DNA of 37,366 bases from the NCBI GenBank assembly GCA_005777405.1, contig SXMH01000179.1, positions 1 through 37,366 of the forward strand, written 5' to 3'. Shown in pieces: positions 22,426 through 31,111 of the stretch. The translations under genes were made by a program, and so were the position numbers. The stretch comes from Actinomycetota bacterium (GTDB taxonomy: Bacteria; Actinomycetota; Actinomycetes; Actinomycetales; Microbacteriaceae). Below the pieces are notes generated by a model that was not told the DNA's origin, ran no database searches, and saw nothing but the letters and a program-made list of their open reading frames with translations. Position 1 is the first letter of the stretch. Each line of letters begins with the position of its first letter.

Positions 22426-23658
22426 ATGGTGAAACGTCGATTCCCCCGCCCGAAAGAACTCGCGCCTCTCATGCGGTTCAAAGCACCGACCCTCAATGCC
22501 AAGAAGCGGCGGCTGGATGCTGCGCTCACGATCGCCGATCTTCGCAGCATCGCGCAGCGCCGCACGCCCAAGGCTCCCTTTGACTACACCGAGGGCGCGG
22601 CCGAGGGCGAGCTCAGCCTCGCCCGAGCGCGCCAAGCCTTCAGCGACATCGAGTTTCACCCCGCGATTCTGCGCGACGTCAGCAGCGTCGACACGGGTTG
22701 GGATGTACTCGGCTCGCGCGTGGAACTGCCCTTCGGCATCGCTCCGACCGGCTTCACGCGCATGATGCAGACCGAAGGTGAGGTCGCGGGAGCGACCGCA
22801 GCGGCTGCGGCGGGCATCCCCTTCTCACTGTCGACGATGGGCACGACCAGCATCGAGGGCGTGCGGGATGCGGCGCCCGAGGGTCGCAACTGGTTTCAGC
22901 TCTACATGTGGAAAGACCGCGAGCGTTCGATGCAACTCGTCGAGCGTGCCGCCGCCGCAGGCTACGACACGCTGCTCGTCACCGTCGACGTGCCCGTCGC
23001 GGGAGCCCGACTGCGCGACAAGCGCAACGGCTTCTCGATTCCTCCGGCGCTCACGATCGGCACCGTGGTCAACGCGATCCCCCGGCCCTGGTGGTGGTGG
23101 GACTTCTTGACCACCGAGCCGCTCGCCTTCGCGAGCCTCTCGAGTTGGAATGGCACGGTCGCCGAGCTGCTCGACCACATGTTCGACCCCACGGTCACGT
23201 ACGACGACCTGCGATGGATCAAGGAGCAGTGGCCGGGCAAGCTCGTTGTGAAGGGCGTGCAGACGGTCGACGACGCGAAGAAGCTCGCCGAGCTTGGCGT
23301 GGATGGCATCACGCTGTCGAACCACGGCGGGCGCCAGCTAGACCGCGCGCCGATCCCCTTTCACTTGCTGCCCGAGGTCGTGCGCGAGGTCGGCAACGAC
23401 ACCGAAGTACACCTCGACACCGGCATCATGTCGGGCGCCGACATCGTGGCGAGCGTCGCGCTCGGCGCGCGCTTCACACTCATCGGTCGCGCCTATCTCT
23501 ACGGCCTCATGGCGGGCGGACGAGACGGAGTCGATCGCGCGATCGACATCCTCCGTGGTGAGATCACGCGCACGATGAAACTGCTGGGCGTGAGCTCGCT
23601 CGACGAGCTCGAACCGGGACACGTCACGCAACTGCAGCGGCTGATCGCCCGCGGCTGA
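22426..23658 (+). CDS. lldD: FMN-dependent L-lactate dehydrogenase (LldD2-like)
   Basis: This 410-residue flavoenzyme oxidises L-lactate, or a close alpha-hydroxy acid, to the keto acid. The FMN barrel starts near residue 35. Visible features are the FGIAPTGF strand, LYMWKDR, the RDKRNGF region and the catalytic histidine in SNHGGRQLD (about residue 298). The phosphate-binding loop reads [11 protein letters not shown] followed by [12 protein letters not shown]. That loop replaces the usual DGGxRxG and, as I recall, resembles mycobacterial LldD2. A good AAGGA ribosome site precedes the ATG at 22426. It is co-transcribed with the GntR regulator. L-lactate is also the product of rhamnose breakdown through lactaldehyde, so this gene could serve the rhamnose locus (inference). 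Confidence 0.9.
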   Translation: MVKRRFPRPKELAPLMRFKAPTLNAKKRRLDAALTIADLRSIAQRRTPKAPFDYTEGAAEGELSLARARQAFSDIEFHPAILRDVSSVDTGWDVLGSRVELPFGIAPTGFTRMMQTEGEVAGATAAAAAGIPFSLSTMGTTSIEGVRDAAPEGRNWFQLYMWKDRERSMQLVERAAAAGYDTLLVTVDVPVAGARLRDKRNGFSIPPALTIGTVVNAIPRPWWWWDFLTTEPLAFASLSSWNGTVAELLDHMFDPTVTYDDLRWIKEQWPGKLVVKGVQTVDDAKKLAELGVDGITLSNHGGRQLDRAPIPFHLLPEVVREVGNDTEVHLDTGIMSGADIVASVALGARFTLIGRAYLYGLMAGGRDGVDRAIDILRGEITRTMKLLGVSSLDELEPGHVTQLQRLIARG

Positions 23659-23665
23659 TCGAGCC

Positions 23666-23705
23666 GGCACCGTCGCGACGTCGTGGTGGTCGTCGCGGCG
23701 GTGCC
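23666..23705. terminator. Long hairpin between convergent lldD and glycosyltransferase genes
   Basis: The 15-base arm at 23666-23680 (GGCACCGTCGCGACG) pairs with 23691-23705 around a 10-nt loop; the only non-Watson-Crick position is one G-T pair. It lies between two convergent stop codons, eight bases after lldD and six before the glycosyltransferase end. It is the best terminator candidate in the window despite lacking a T tract. Confidence 0.65.
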
Positions 23706-23710
23706 CTCGG

Positions 23711-24406
23711 TCACGAGAGTTCGAGTTCGCGAGCAATGCCCCGCAAGTGACCGGCATAGCCTCCGGCCGTGCGCCCGTCGAAGCGGCCCGAGGTCATGAC
23801 CTCGGCGCGGTCGCTCGCGATGAAGACCGCACCCGCCTTGCGCAAGCGGTGCACGAGATCGACGTCTTCGTGCTCGGGCATCGGCGAGAAGCCGCCGACG
23901 TCGAGGTAGCGCTGCACGCTGAGGCCGAGATTCGCTCCGTGCACGTGCCCGTTGGGGCGCCCCGGAATGTGCGTCGCGCGCCACTTCTCCACGTGCGCGG
24001 GCGAGAGGTCGGCGAAGTCGGGCCGCACCGTGCCGATCATGACGTCGATGCCAGCGCGGCTGATCGCCCGCTGCTCACGAATCCAGTTGGGCGGCACGAC
24101 CGAGTCGGCGTCGGTGTGGGCCAGCCACGAGCATCCACGGTCGATCGCCCGGCGAGAACCGAGTGCGCGCGCCTCGCCGACGTTCTCGAGGTCGACGGCC
24201 TCGACGATCCATTCGGCCGTTGTCCCCGACTCGGAGGCGAAGCGCTGGGCCAGCTCGACGGAGCGATCGGTGCACGCGTCGGCCACGACGACGATCGTGA
24301 CACGTCCGCCTGCCGCAGTCGCAGCAACCCGCACCGACGCAAGGCAGCGTGCGATCAACTGCTCTTCATTGCGTGCCGGAATCACGACACCGACGTGCTC
24401 TTTCAT
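23711..24406 (-). CDS. Family 2 glycosyltransferase
   Basis: This 231-residue GT-A fold enzyme starts with VGVVIPARNEEQLI, the typical GT2 beginning. The metal-binding DxD is DAD at 99-101 (AHTDADS), and a late EHEDVDLVHRL region supplies the catalytic-base motif. No membrane span is seen, so it is cytosolic or peripheral. Its start overlaps the end of the PIG-L/methyltransferase fusion by four bases, and that gene overlaps the acyl-CoA-dehydrogenase-like gene. The three form one operon whose joint product is unknown; a modified glycolipid or small glycoconjugate is a reasonable guess only. Confidence 0.9.
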   Translation of the reverse strand: MKEHVGVVIPARNEEQLIARCLASVRVAATAAGGRVTIVVVADACTDRSVELAQRFASESGTTAEWIVEAVDLENVGEARALGSRRAIDRGCSWLAHTDADSVVPPNWIREQRAISRAGIDVMIGTVRPDFADLSPAHVEKWRATHIPGRPNGHVHGANLGLSVQRYLDVGGFSPMPEHEDVDLVHRLRKAGAVFIASDRAEVMTSGRFDGRTAGGYAGHLRGIARELELS

Positions 24407-25713
24407 ACGATGCCCTCCCGCTGAGCGACCGAACGGGAGTCGGCGCTGTAGACATCGAGCACGAAGTCGGCCTCGCGGTGATGCACGAGGCGCGGGATGC
24501 CCTGCTCATCGAGCACGTCGTGCACCCTGTCGCCGCTCAGCACGTGGGCTGCCGCCGCGTGGCGCCAGTGGCAGGCGACGATCGTGCCCTCGTCACCCAG
24601 GGCGACCTGCATCTCGAGCGCGAGTCGCTGCAGTTCGGCTTCGGTGAAGTAGTAGCCCACCTCAGACAGCACGATGAGATCCCACGGGCCGGATGGGAGC
24701 CCGTCGCGCACGTCGCTGCGGGTGACCTCGACTCCGCGACGGTGCCCGAGCCTCGATCGGGCTCGCTCGACGGCGACGCTCGAGAGGTCGACGGCGAGCA
24801 GCTGGTCGCAGCGTTCGGCCAGTTGCTCGGTGAGCACGCCGATCGAGCAGCCGATCTCGAGCACGCGTGCGTAGCGTTGAGCGGGCAGGCTGGCGAGGGT
24901 CAGCGCGCGCTTGCGCTGCTCGTACCACCGCGATTCGAGACCCCAGGGGTCGTCGCGGCGGGCGTAGGTCTCGGCGAGAAAGGTCGAGATCGGGTCACCC
25001 TCGACGAGAAAGAACTCGGCACCGACATCGAAGTGCTCGAGCATTGACGGCGAGAGCACGGGTTCGGGTTGCTGCCACTGCGAAGCGTACTCGGCGAGCG
25101 CCGAGCGCTTGGGCTCCGGATCGATCGTCGCGGCCCGCATGCGCGCCCAGTCGACCTCGGGGGCGTCGGGCGTTCCCCAGTGCCAGAGCCAGATGGGGTA
25201 CTCCCAGAGCTGCGCCGGCTCGGCGAGCTCGGCGACCAGTCGAGCGGCGATCTCTCCGACGACGCGATGATCGCGGTGGCCGTCGCCGCGCCAGGGGGCG
25301 AGCACGGTCGAGCCCGCGGGGGCTGCGGTGAGCACCTCGGCGAGCGACTGGGTGATGCTGTCGCGATGCTCGAGGGTCTCGCCGTCGGGAAAGCCGAGCA
25401 GTCGCAGTCGGGCGGCGGGGGCGAGAGTCGCGATCGCCGAGACTGCTTCCCGTGCGCGCCGGTGCGGCATCGCGGCATCGTCAGGGTGAGACGCTGCGCC
25501 ATCCGTGACGATGACGACGTCGATCGGCAGTCCACGAGCCGCGCACGCCGCAATGACGCCACCCGCCCCGAGGGTCTCGTCGTCGGGATGCGCAGCGATC
25601 ACGACGAGCGATGTCACGAGATCGAGGTCGAGGCTGGGGGCTTCACGCCAGCGCGCATCGGCTCGCCAGTGCTCAGCAGGGGTGCCCGGCTCACGGGCGT
25701 CGAAACTCACCAC
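24403..25713 (-). CDS. PIG-L deacetylase fused to SAM-dependent methyltransferase
   Basis: This is a 436-residue bifunctional protein. The N-terminal half is a zinc-dependent N-acetylglucosaminyl-type deacetylase of the PIG-L/LmbE family: AHPDDE at 41-46 and GDGHRDH at 143-149 supply the metal and catalytic residues. The C-terminal half (about 250-415) is a NodS-like class I methyltransferase with the SAM-binding motif VLEIGCSIG at 284-292. A deacetylase that frees an amine and a methyltransferase that could methylate it fit one sequential reaction on an amino sugar (inference; NodS methylates the amine of a deacetylated chitooligosaccharide). It overlaps both neighbours, by seven bases upstream and four downstream, so expression is translationally coupled. 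Confidence 0.92.
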   Translation of the reverse strand: MVSFDAREPGTPAEHWRADARWREAPSLDLDLVTSLVVIAAHPDDETLGAGGVIAACAARGLPIDVVIVTDGAASHPDDAAMPHRRAREAVSAIATLAPAARLRLLGFPDGETLEHRDSITQSLAEVLTAAPAGSTVLAPWRGDGHRDHRVVGEIAARLVAELAEPAQLWEYPIWLWHWGTPDAPEVDWARMRAATIDPEPKRSALAEYASQWQQPEPVLSPSMLEHFDVGAEFFLVEGDPISTFLAETYARRDDPWGLESRWYEQRKRALTLASLPAQRYARVLEIGCSIGVLTEQLAERCDQLLAVDLSSVAVERARSRLGHRRGVEVTRSDVRDGLPSGPWDLIVLSEVGYYFTEAELQRLALEMQVALGDEGTIVACHWRHAAAAHVLSGDRVHDVLDEQGIPRLVHHREADFVLDVYSADSRSVAQREGIV

Positions 25714-26753
25714 GGTGCGGCCTCGGCACTGAGCGCCGTGCCCAGTGATGCCTCGTCTCGCTCGGCGTGATGCTGCCGCAGGTAGAGCTGCAGGTCGGCG
25801 ACTCGTTTCGCAAAGGCGGCGTCGAGCGCGAGGGGCGCGGGGCCGAGGGCGCGCAGTGCGCGCACCATGATCTCGTCGGATGCTCGCGCCACCGTCGCCC
25901 GCACCCTCTTGGCGACGACGCGCGCGTCGATTCCCTCGACGGCGACGAGCTGGGCAGCTTCGTGCAGGGCCCTGCGCGCCGACTGCAGCAGTTCATCGAT
26001 CGCCCCGAGGTGCGCGAGCGAGTGCGGGTTCGATGCGTCGACGACGGCGGCGTGCACGCGTCGCGCGATGCCGACCGCTCCGCCGTACCAGCACGCCGCG
26101 ACGCCCACGCCGCCCCAGGCGAAGCCTTCACGCTCGAGATACCAGCCGGCCGCCCCGATCGGCTCGGCAGGCACCGCCGTGAACCGCACGGGTCCGCTTG
26201 GAATCTCGGTGAGGCCGCGAGCAAACCAGGCTGCATCGTCGACGTCGACCCCTGGGCCGTCGAGGCGTACCGCGAACAGCCCGCGTTCGCCGCCTGCGTT
26301 GTGTAGTCGCGCGGTGACGAGGGCCACGTCGAGCCGACCGGCGAGTGAGCACCACGGCTTGCGGCCCGAGAGCGTCACGCTGCCGTCGTCAGCGGTCGTC
26401 GCCGTCAAGGGCTCGTCTCCCCCCTCCGCGGCGAAGACCCCCCACAGCAGTTCGGTGACGTCGTCGGTCTCAGCATCGAGTCGGGAGACGTTGGCCTCGT
26501 GCAAGATGCCGAGAGCATCCAGATGCGGTTCGACGGCGCGCGCTGCCGCGACGTCGTGCGCGGCGAGGGTGGCGAGCGCCTCCCAGCGATCGAGCGTCGA
26601 GCAGGGTGAGTGCTGCTCTTGCGTGCCCAGCACGCGCGCGAGCGCGAGCGCATCGTCGACCGAGCGCGGCGCGGCGTACTGGACGAGCGCCGCGAGCGAG
26701 CCGGCGCCGTGCAGCGTCGGGCTCAGAGAAACGGCGTGGATGGTCGAGGTCAA
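25707..26753 (-). CDS. Acyl-CoA-dehydrogenase-like protein
   Basis: This 348-residue protein has the acyl-CoA dehydrogenase fold but is diverged. A middle beta-domain (about 120-200, VTLSGRKPWCSLAGRLDVALVTA in part) and a C-terminal helical bundle with HHAERDEASLG near the end are recognisable. The N-terminal domain is short. The substrate is unknown. The start codon appears to be TTG at 26753, with GGGAG about ten bases upstream; no better start was found. It is the first gene of an overlapping operon with the PIG-L/methyltransferase fusion and the glycosyltransferase. In that setting it may oxidise an acyl or amino-sugar intermediate rather than take part in fatty-acid degradation (inference). 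Confidence 0.82.
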   Translation of the reverse strand: MTSTIHAVSLSPTLHGAGSLAALVQYAAPRSVDDALALARVLGTQEQHSPCSTLDRWEALATLAAHDVAAARAVEPHLDALGILHEANVSRLDAETDDVTELLWGVFAAEGGDEPLTATTADDGSVTLSGRKPWCSLAGRLDVALVTARLHNAGGERGLFAVRLDGPGVDVDDAAWFARGLTEIPSGPVRFTAVPAEPIGAAGWYLEREGFAWGGVGVAACWYGGAVGIARRVHAAVVDASNPHSLAHLGAIDELLQSARRALHEAAQLVAVEGIDARVVAKRVRATVARASDEIMVRALRALGPAPLALDAAFAKRVADLQLYLRQHHAERDEASLGTALSAEAAPW

Positions 26754-26896
26754 ACGGTCAGCTCCCGGTAGCGCGCGGCACGACCGCGAATCAGTTCAGA
26801 GCGTGCAGTCTCTCGCCGCCCGTCACCCCGCGACAATGGGTTGACAGCGCGACTGATCTGCGCTTGTGCGGCACGATTGAGCCCCCCTCGTGGCGC

Positions 26897-27784
26897 TCAG
26901 GGCAGCGGCACTCCGCGCGAGTACACGTCAGCCGCGAAGGCCTCGCGCAACTCGTCGTCGACCTCGAGCGTGCTCGCGGCGAGACTGTCGAGCGCGCTCT
27001 CGACCCGACGCGGGCCGATGACCGGCCAGCAACCAGGAAGGGCGTCGAGCATCGACGCAAGTACGAGGCGGTGCACCGACACGGGCTCGCCGGCGGTCGT
27101 GCGCGCTGTCGCGAGCGCGCTCACGCGCGGCACGCGTGTCGCCAACGGCGCCGCCCTCGGGCCACCGAAGGGCGCGTAGGCGAAGAAGTCGATGCCCTCG
27201 TCGAGGCAGTAGGCGTACTCCTCGAACGAGTCGACGCCCACGCCCAGCCGGTTCTGCACGGCGTCGAGGCGACCGACGCCCGCGACACTCTCGAGCAGTT
27301 CGAGGTTGGCGTTGGAGAGGCCGACGCGCTGGGCAAGGCCTTCGTCGCGCAACTCGAGCAGCACGCGCACCGACGCCGCGAGGTCGTCGACGCGATCGGC
27401 GCGGTGCAGCAGCAAGAGAGCGGGCGGGCCGCCCAGCACCTCCGCACTGATCGCGACGTCTCGGCGCAAGCGCTCGGCACTGCCATCGACGTCCCACGAC
27501 GAGACTCCCACACGAGAGTGTCCGGCCTTCGTGATGATCGGGATGCCCGGCCGCAGCTCGACCGCTTCGCGCGCGAGTCGCTCACCCGCAGTCTCGTCGT
27601 CGACCGTGGCGTAGGCGCGCGCGGTGTCGATGGCGACCGCGCCGCCCTGGTTGAGAGGCCTTTCGGCGGCGGCGCGCACGATGTCGCGCGACCGAGCCGG
27701 GTCGGCATCAGCATCCAGCACGAGGGAGGCAAGGCCGAGCACCACGCCACGCGGCGCGAACGACGAGTCGACGGGCACTGTCAT
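26897..27784 (-). CDS. Aldo/keto reductase
   Basis: This is an NADPH-dependent carbonyl reductase-like protein of 295 residues. The catalytic tetrad is visible as Asp53 and Tyr58 (AIDTARAYA), Lys86 (IITKAG) and His127 (LLLLHRAD). The C-terminal part has the usual Pro/Arg cofactor motif in WPVIGPRRVE. Its physiological substrate cannot be told; relatives include galactose dehydrogenase-like and pyridoxal reductase-like enzymes. The open frame extends to 28000, but that part overlaps the LysR gene, so the ATG at 27784 is used. TACGCT lies six bases upstream, suggesting a leaderless message separate from LysR, which ends 22 bases before. Confidence 0.87.
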   Translation of the reverse strand: MTVPVDSSFAPRGVVLGLASLVLDADADPARSRDIVRAAAERPLNQGGAVAIDTARAYATVDDETAGERLAREAVELRPGIPIITKAGHSRVGVSSWDVDGSAERLRRDVAISAEVLGGPPALLLLHRADRVDDLAASVRVLLELRDEGLAQRVGLSNANLELLESVAGVGRLDAVQNRLGVGVDSFEEYAYCLDEGIDFFAYAPFGGPRAAPLATRVPRVSALATARTTAGEPVSVHRLVLASMLDALPGCWPVIGPRRVESALDSLAASTLEVDDELREAFAADVYSRGVPLP

Positions 27785-27790
27785 GTCGCG

Positions 27791-27796
27791 AGCGTA
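27791..27796 (-). promoter_or_regulatory. -10 box for a leaderless aldo/keto reductase message
   Basis: TACGCT on the reverse strand ends six bases before the ATG at 27784, with no ribosome site in between. The spacing is the same as at several other genes in this window. Confidence 0.4.
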
Positions 27797-27806
27797 TCGC
27801 TCGGGC

Positions 27807-28649
27807 TCAACCGGTGCGCTCGAGAATCGCGCGCGACAGGGCGTCGACCGCCTCGCGCGGGCCACCCGCGCGGCCGAGAAGGCTGAAGTCGACCTCGCCG
27901 AGCTCGGGCAACTCGGCCGCCGCCGTGACGCTCGCGAGGTCGGCGGGCAGGAGCGAGAGCGGAAAGACCGCGACTCCCATGCCCGCGCGCACGGCGGCAA
28001 GCGCCCCGTTCACTTCGCGCACGGTGCACGTGATGCGCCACGTGCGCGCGGCGTTCTCGAGCGCGTCGATCGCCCGCGAACGACTGAGGCTCGGCGCCTG
28101 GTAGGCGATGAGCGGCACGGGCTCTCCGGGAGCAAGCGCGTATCCGCGGTGCGCCACCCATGCCAGTCGATCGCGGCGGACGAGCCGACCCTCCGACTCT
28201 CCGCCCTCGTGCTTCACGAACACGAGGTCGAGTTGGCCCGCGTGCAGGCGCTTCTCGAGGGCGACGCTCTGCCCCACCGTGAGTTCGAGGTTGATCTGCG
28301 GGTGCAGCTGACGAAAGTCTCGCAAGACCTGCGGCAACTGCGTGAGCGCGAGGTCGTCGGCAGCGCCGAAGCGCAATCGACCCCGCATCGCGGTTCCGCG
28401 AAAGTAGGCGGTGGCCTGGTCATGCGCCGCCAGAATCGTGCGCGCGAAACCGAGCAACGCCTCACCGTTGTCGGTGAGGCGCATCGTGCGGGTGTCGCGG
28501 TCGACGAGGGTGCGGCCGCACGCGATCTCGAGCCGACGCACGTGCTGACTGACGGTGGGCTGGCTGAGCCCGAGCGCCTGTGCGGCACGCGTGAACCCTC
28601 CCGCGTCGGCGAGGGCAACGAAGGTGCGCAGTTGCACGGGGTCGAGCAT
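27807..28649 (-). CDS. LysR-family transcriptional regulator
   Basis: This 280-residue regulator starts with the standard LysR winged helix (LDPVQLRTFVALADAGGF, then ALGLSQPTVSQHVRRLE) and ends with a substrate-binding domain of usual size. The frame is open to 28694, but the ATG at 28649 is preferred because AAGGAG lies six bases upstream and the family normally begins a few residues before the helix. It diverges from the MFS exporter gene and is followed by the aldo/keto reductase. By the usual LysR rule it probably regulates the divergent exporter. No clear T-N11-A box was picked out in the intergenic stretch. Confidence 0.92.
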   Translation of the reverse strand: MLDPVQLRTFVALADAGGFTRAAQALGLSQPTVSQHVRRLEIACGRTLVDRDTRTMRLTDNGEALLGFARTILAAHDQATAYFRGTAMRGRLRFGAADDLALTQLPQVLRDFRQLHPQINLELTVGQSVALEKRLHAGQLDLVFVKHEGGESEGRLVRRDRLAWVAHRGYALAPGEPVPLIAYQAPSLSRSRAIDALENAARTWRITCTVREVNGALAAVRAGMGVAVFPLSLLPADLASVTAAAELPELGEVDFSLLGRAGGPREAVDALSRAILERTG

Positions 28650-28778
28650 CCATTGCTCCTTATTCGTGAACGCAATGACAGTTATAGCCTCCATTCTGCC
28701 CCGTGATGATGGATGCCCTGCCTAGGCTGGCACGCGGGCGATGACGCCCGGCCGCTCCCGATAACGACGTGAACTGAC

Positions 28779-30125
28779 GTGACGACGCACCAGCAGACAG
28801 ACTTTCCTCCGACCGAACCGATTCCCGTGCACCGGGGCAGCCCGAGCCTGCGCGACTCGTTCGCCTCGCTGCAGATCATCAACTACCGCCGCTTCCAGGC
28901 CTCGCAGCTGCTCGCCCACACTGCAGGCTGGATGCAGCGCATCGCGACCGACTGGCTCGTGCTCGAGCTCACCGGCAACATCGCGGCCGTCGGCGTGACC
29001 GTCTTCTTGCAGTGGGGGCCGATGATTCTGCTCGGGCCCTATGGCGCTGTCATCGCCGACCGCTTCGACAAGCGTCGCCTGCTCATGGTGATGTTCACGC
29101 TCTTCGCGGTGCTCAGCGCGCTGCTGGCGGCGCTGGCCCTCACGGGGGTCGTGGAGCTCTGGCACGTCTATGCGATCTCTCTCGTGCTGGGGCTCGTCTT
29201 CATCGTCGAAAGCCCCGCTCGGGTCGTCTTCCTCAGCGAAATGGTTGACCCCGGCCGGCTGCAGAACGCCATCAGTCTCAATGCGAGCGTCTTCCACTTC
29301 GGCGGCTTCATCGGCCCGGCGGTGAGCGGCATCATCATCGCCGTGTGGGGCTCGGGCTGGGCGATCGCCGTCAACGCCGTGGCCGCACTCGTGGCAGTCG
29401 CTGTGCTCGCGACGCTGCGCACCGATGAGCTGCGCATCGTGCCGCGACGGCCGCGAGCATCGGGGCAGATCAGAGAAGCCCTGCGTTACGCCCGATCGAA
29501 GCCGACCATTCTGTGGCCCATGATCATGCTCATGTTCGTGTCGGTGTTCGGGATGTCACTGCCGGTCATCCTCACGGGATTCGCGAACGAGGTCTACGAG
29601 ACCGGGTCAACGGGATACGGCCTGTACACCTCGCTCGTCGCCATCGGCGCGCTCAGCGGAGCACTGCTTTCAACGCGACTGCGCACACTCCGGCTGCGCA
29701 CCATCATCGGCTTCGCCCTGCTCTACGGCGCCCTCCAGGCACTCGCCGGCCTTGCCCCCTGGTACGCGATGTTCTTGCCGCTGCTCGTCTCGATCGGCCT
29801 GGCGCGACTCATCTACGCGATCATGGCCGACTCGCTCGTGCAGCTCAGCTGCAACCCGAGCATCCGCGGTCGGGTCATGTCGTTCTACGTCATGATCATG
29901 GTCGGCGGCCAAGCCATCGGAGGGCCGCTCATGGGCGGCATCGCCGAGCTCTTCGGCCCGCGACTCGCGCTCGTCGTCGCGGGAGCCGTGCCCGCCCTCG
30001 CCGCGATCGTCATCGCCGTGCTCATCGCCCGGTCGGGTTCGCTGCGGTTGCAAGTGCGACTTCGTCGTGGCGAATCGATCGTGTCGATCGTCGCGCGTTC
30101 GCAGATCACGCCGCAGCAGCGCTGA
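28779..30125 (+). CDS. MFS transporter (DHA3-type exporter)
   Basis: This is a 448-residue integral membrane protein with about 12 predicted spans, resembling the DHA3/MFS_3 branch that includes macrolide and enterobactin exporters. The N-terminal part has the branch signature NYRRFQASQLLAHTAGWMQ and the conserved loop ADRFDKRRLL between spans two and three. A basic tail closes the protein. It probably exports a small amphiphilic compound by proton antiport. It starts with GTG at 28779 and diverges from the LysR gene. TAGGCT at 28723-28728 is a possible -10 box about 50 bases upstream. Confidence 0.88.
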   Translation: MTTHQQTDFPPTEPIPVHRGSPSLRDSFASLQIINYRRFQASQLLAHTAGWMQRIATDWLVLELTGNIAAVGVTVFLQWGPMILLGPYGAVIADRFDKRRLLMVMFTLFAVLSALLAALALTGVVELWHVYAISLVLGLVFIVESPARVVFLSEMVDPGRLQNAISLNASVFHFGGFIGPAVSGIIIAVWGSGWAIAVNAVAALVAVAVLATLRTDELRIVPRRPRASGQIREALRYARSKPTILWPMIMLMFVSVFGMSLPVILTGFANEVYETGSTGYGLYTSLVAIGALSGALLSTRLRTLRLRTIIGFALLYGALQALAGLAPWYAMFLPLLVSIGLARLIYAIMADSLVQLSCNPSIRGRVMSFYVMIMVGGQAIGGPLMGGIAELFGPRLALVVAGAVPALAAIVIAVLIARSGSLRLQVRLRRGESIVSIVARSQITPQQR

Positions 30126-30162
30126 CGTCGGGATGCCGCGCGCGACGCCGAACTGCGGCGCT

Positions 30163-30168
30163 TAGGCT
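30163..30168 (+). promoter_or_regulatory. -10 box for a leaderless LLM oxidoreductase message
   Basis: TAGGCT ends six bases before the ATG at 30175, and no ribosome site lies between. Transcription most likely starts at the start codon. Confidence 0.45.
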
Positions 30169-30174
30169 CGACGC

Positions 30175-31098
30175 ATGGAGTACTGCATCTTCACCGAGCC
30201 CCAGCAGGGCGCCAGTTACGACACGATCGTCGCCCACGCGCAGCGCGCCGAGCAGCTCGGCTTTCACGCCTGGTTCCGCAGCGACCACTACCTCGTCATG
30301 GGTGATGGCGATGGGCTTCCCGGCCCGACCGATGCCTGGACGACCCTCGCCGGACTCGCCCGCGAGACCAGCACGATTCGACTCGGCACCCTCGTGAGCT
30401 CGGCCACGCACCGTCACCCCGGCATTCTCGCGGTGCAGGTCGCGCAGGTCGATCAAATGTCGGGTGGGCGCGCCGAGTTCGGTCTCGGAACCGGCTGGTA
30501 CGCCCGCGAGCACGAAGCCTTCGGCATCCCCTTCCCTGACAAGCGGTTCGGCATGCTCGAAGAGCAGCTCGCGATCGTGACGGGCTACTGGGCCACCCCC
30601 GATGGAGCGACCTTCTCGTTCGAGGGCGACCACTACTCCCTCGTCGACGTGCCGGCGCTGCCGAAGATCGTGCAAGACCGCATGCCCGTCATCGTGGGCG
30701 GCGGCGGACCACGTCGCACGCCCGAGATCGCGGCTCGCTTCGCGACCGAGTTCAACATCGGCTTCCGCAGCATCGACGGCTTCCGCGACGTGCTCGAGAA
30801 CCTCGACCGCGTCTGCGCCGACGAGGGGCGCGACCCGGCGACCCTCAAGAAGTCGGTGGCATGGCCCACGGTCGTGGGCCGTGACGCTGCCGAGATCGCG
30901 CGGCGGTGCGCCGCGGTCGGCATCGACCCCGAGGGCGACCACGACGAAGAGCTCGTCGGCACTCCGGCCCAGGTCGTCGAACGCTTGGCGGCACTCGGCG
31001 AGCTCGGCGTCGACCGGGTCTACTTGCAGACGGTCGACATGACCGATCTCGAACACCTCGACCTCATCGCGGCCGACGTGCTGCCGCAGCTGGCGTGA
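30175..31098 (+). CDS. LLM-class (F420-dependent type) oxidoreductase
   Basis: This 307-residue protein has the luciferase-like TIM barrel fold: an N-terminal Glu-rich start (MEYCIFTEPQ), the WFRSDHY strand, LGTLVSSATHRHP and the GRAEFGLGTGWYAREHEAFG region typical of actinobacterial F420-dependent members. IVGGGGPRRTPEIAARFATEFN forms a later barrel strand. F420 rather than FMN is expected from the lineage but is not proved by sequence. It is the first gene of a likely three-gene unit with a serine hydrolase and an alpha/beta hydrolase. A small xenobiotic or secondary metabolite is a plausible target (inference). Confidence 0.88.
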   Translation: MEYCIFTEPQQGASYDTIVAHAQRAEQLGFHAWFRSDHYLVMGDGDGLPGPTDAWTTLAGLARETSTIRLGTLVSSATHRHPGILAVQVAQVDQMSGGRAEFGLGTGWYAREHEAFGIPFPDKRFGMLEEQLAIVTGYWATPDGATFSFEGDHYSLVDVPALPKIVQDRMPVIVGGGGPRRTPEIAARFATEFNIGFRSIDGFRDVLENLDRVCADEGRDPATLKKSVAWPTVVGRDAAEIARRCAAVGIDPEGDHDEELVGTPAQVVERLAALGELGVDRVYLQTVDMTDLEHLDLIAADVLPQLA

Positions 31099-31111
31099 GC
31101 GGAGCATCCCG

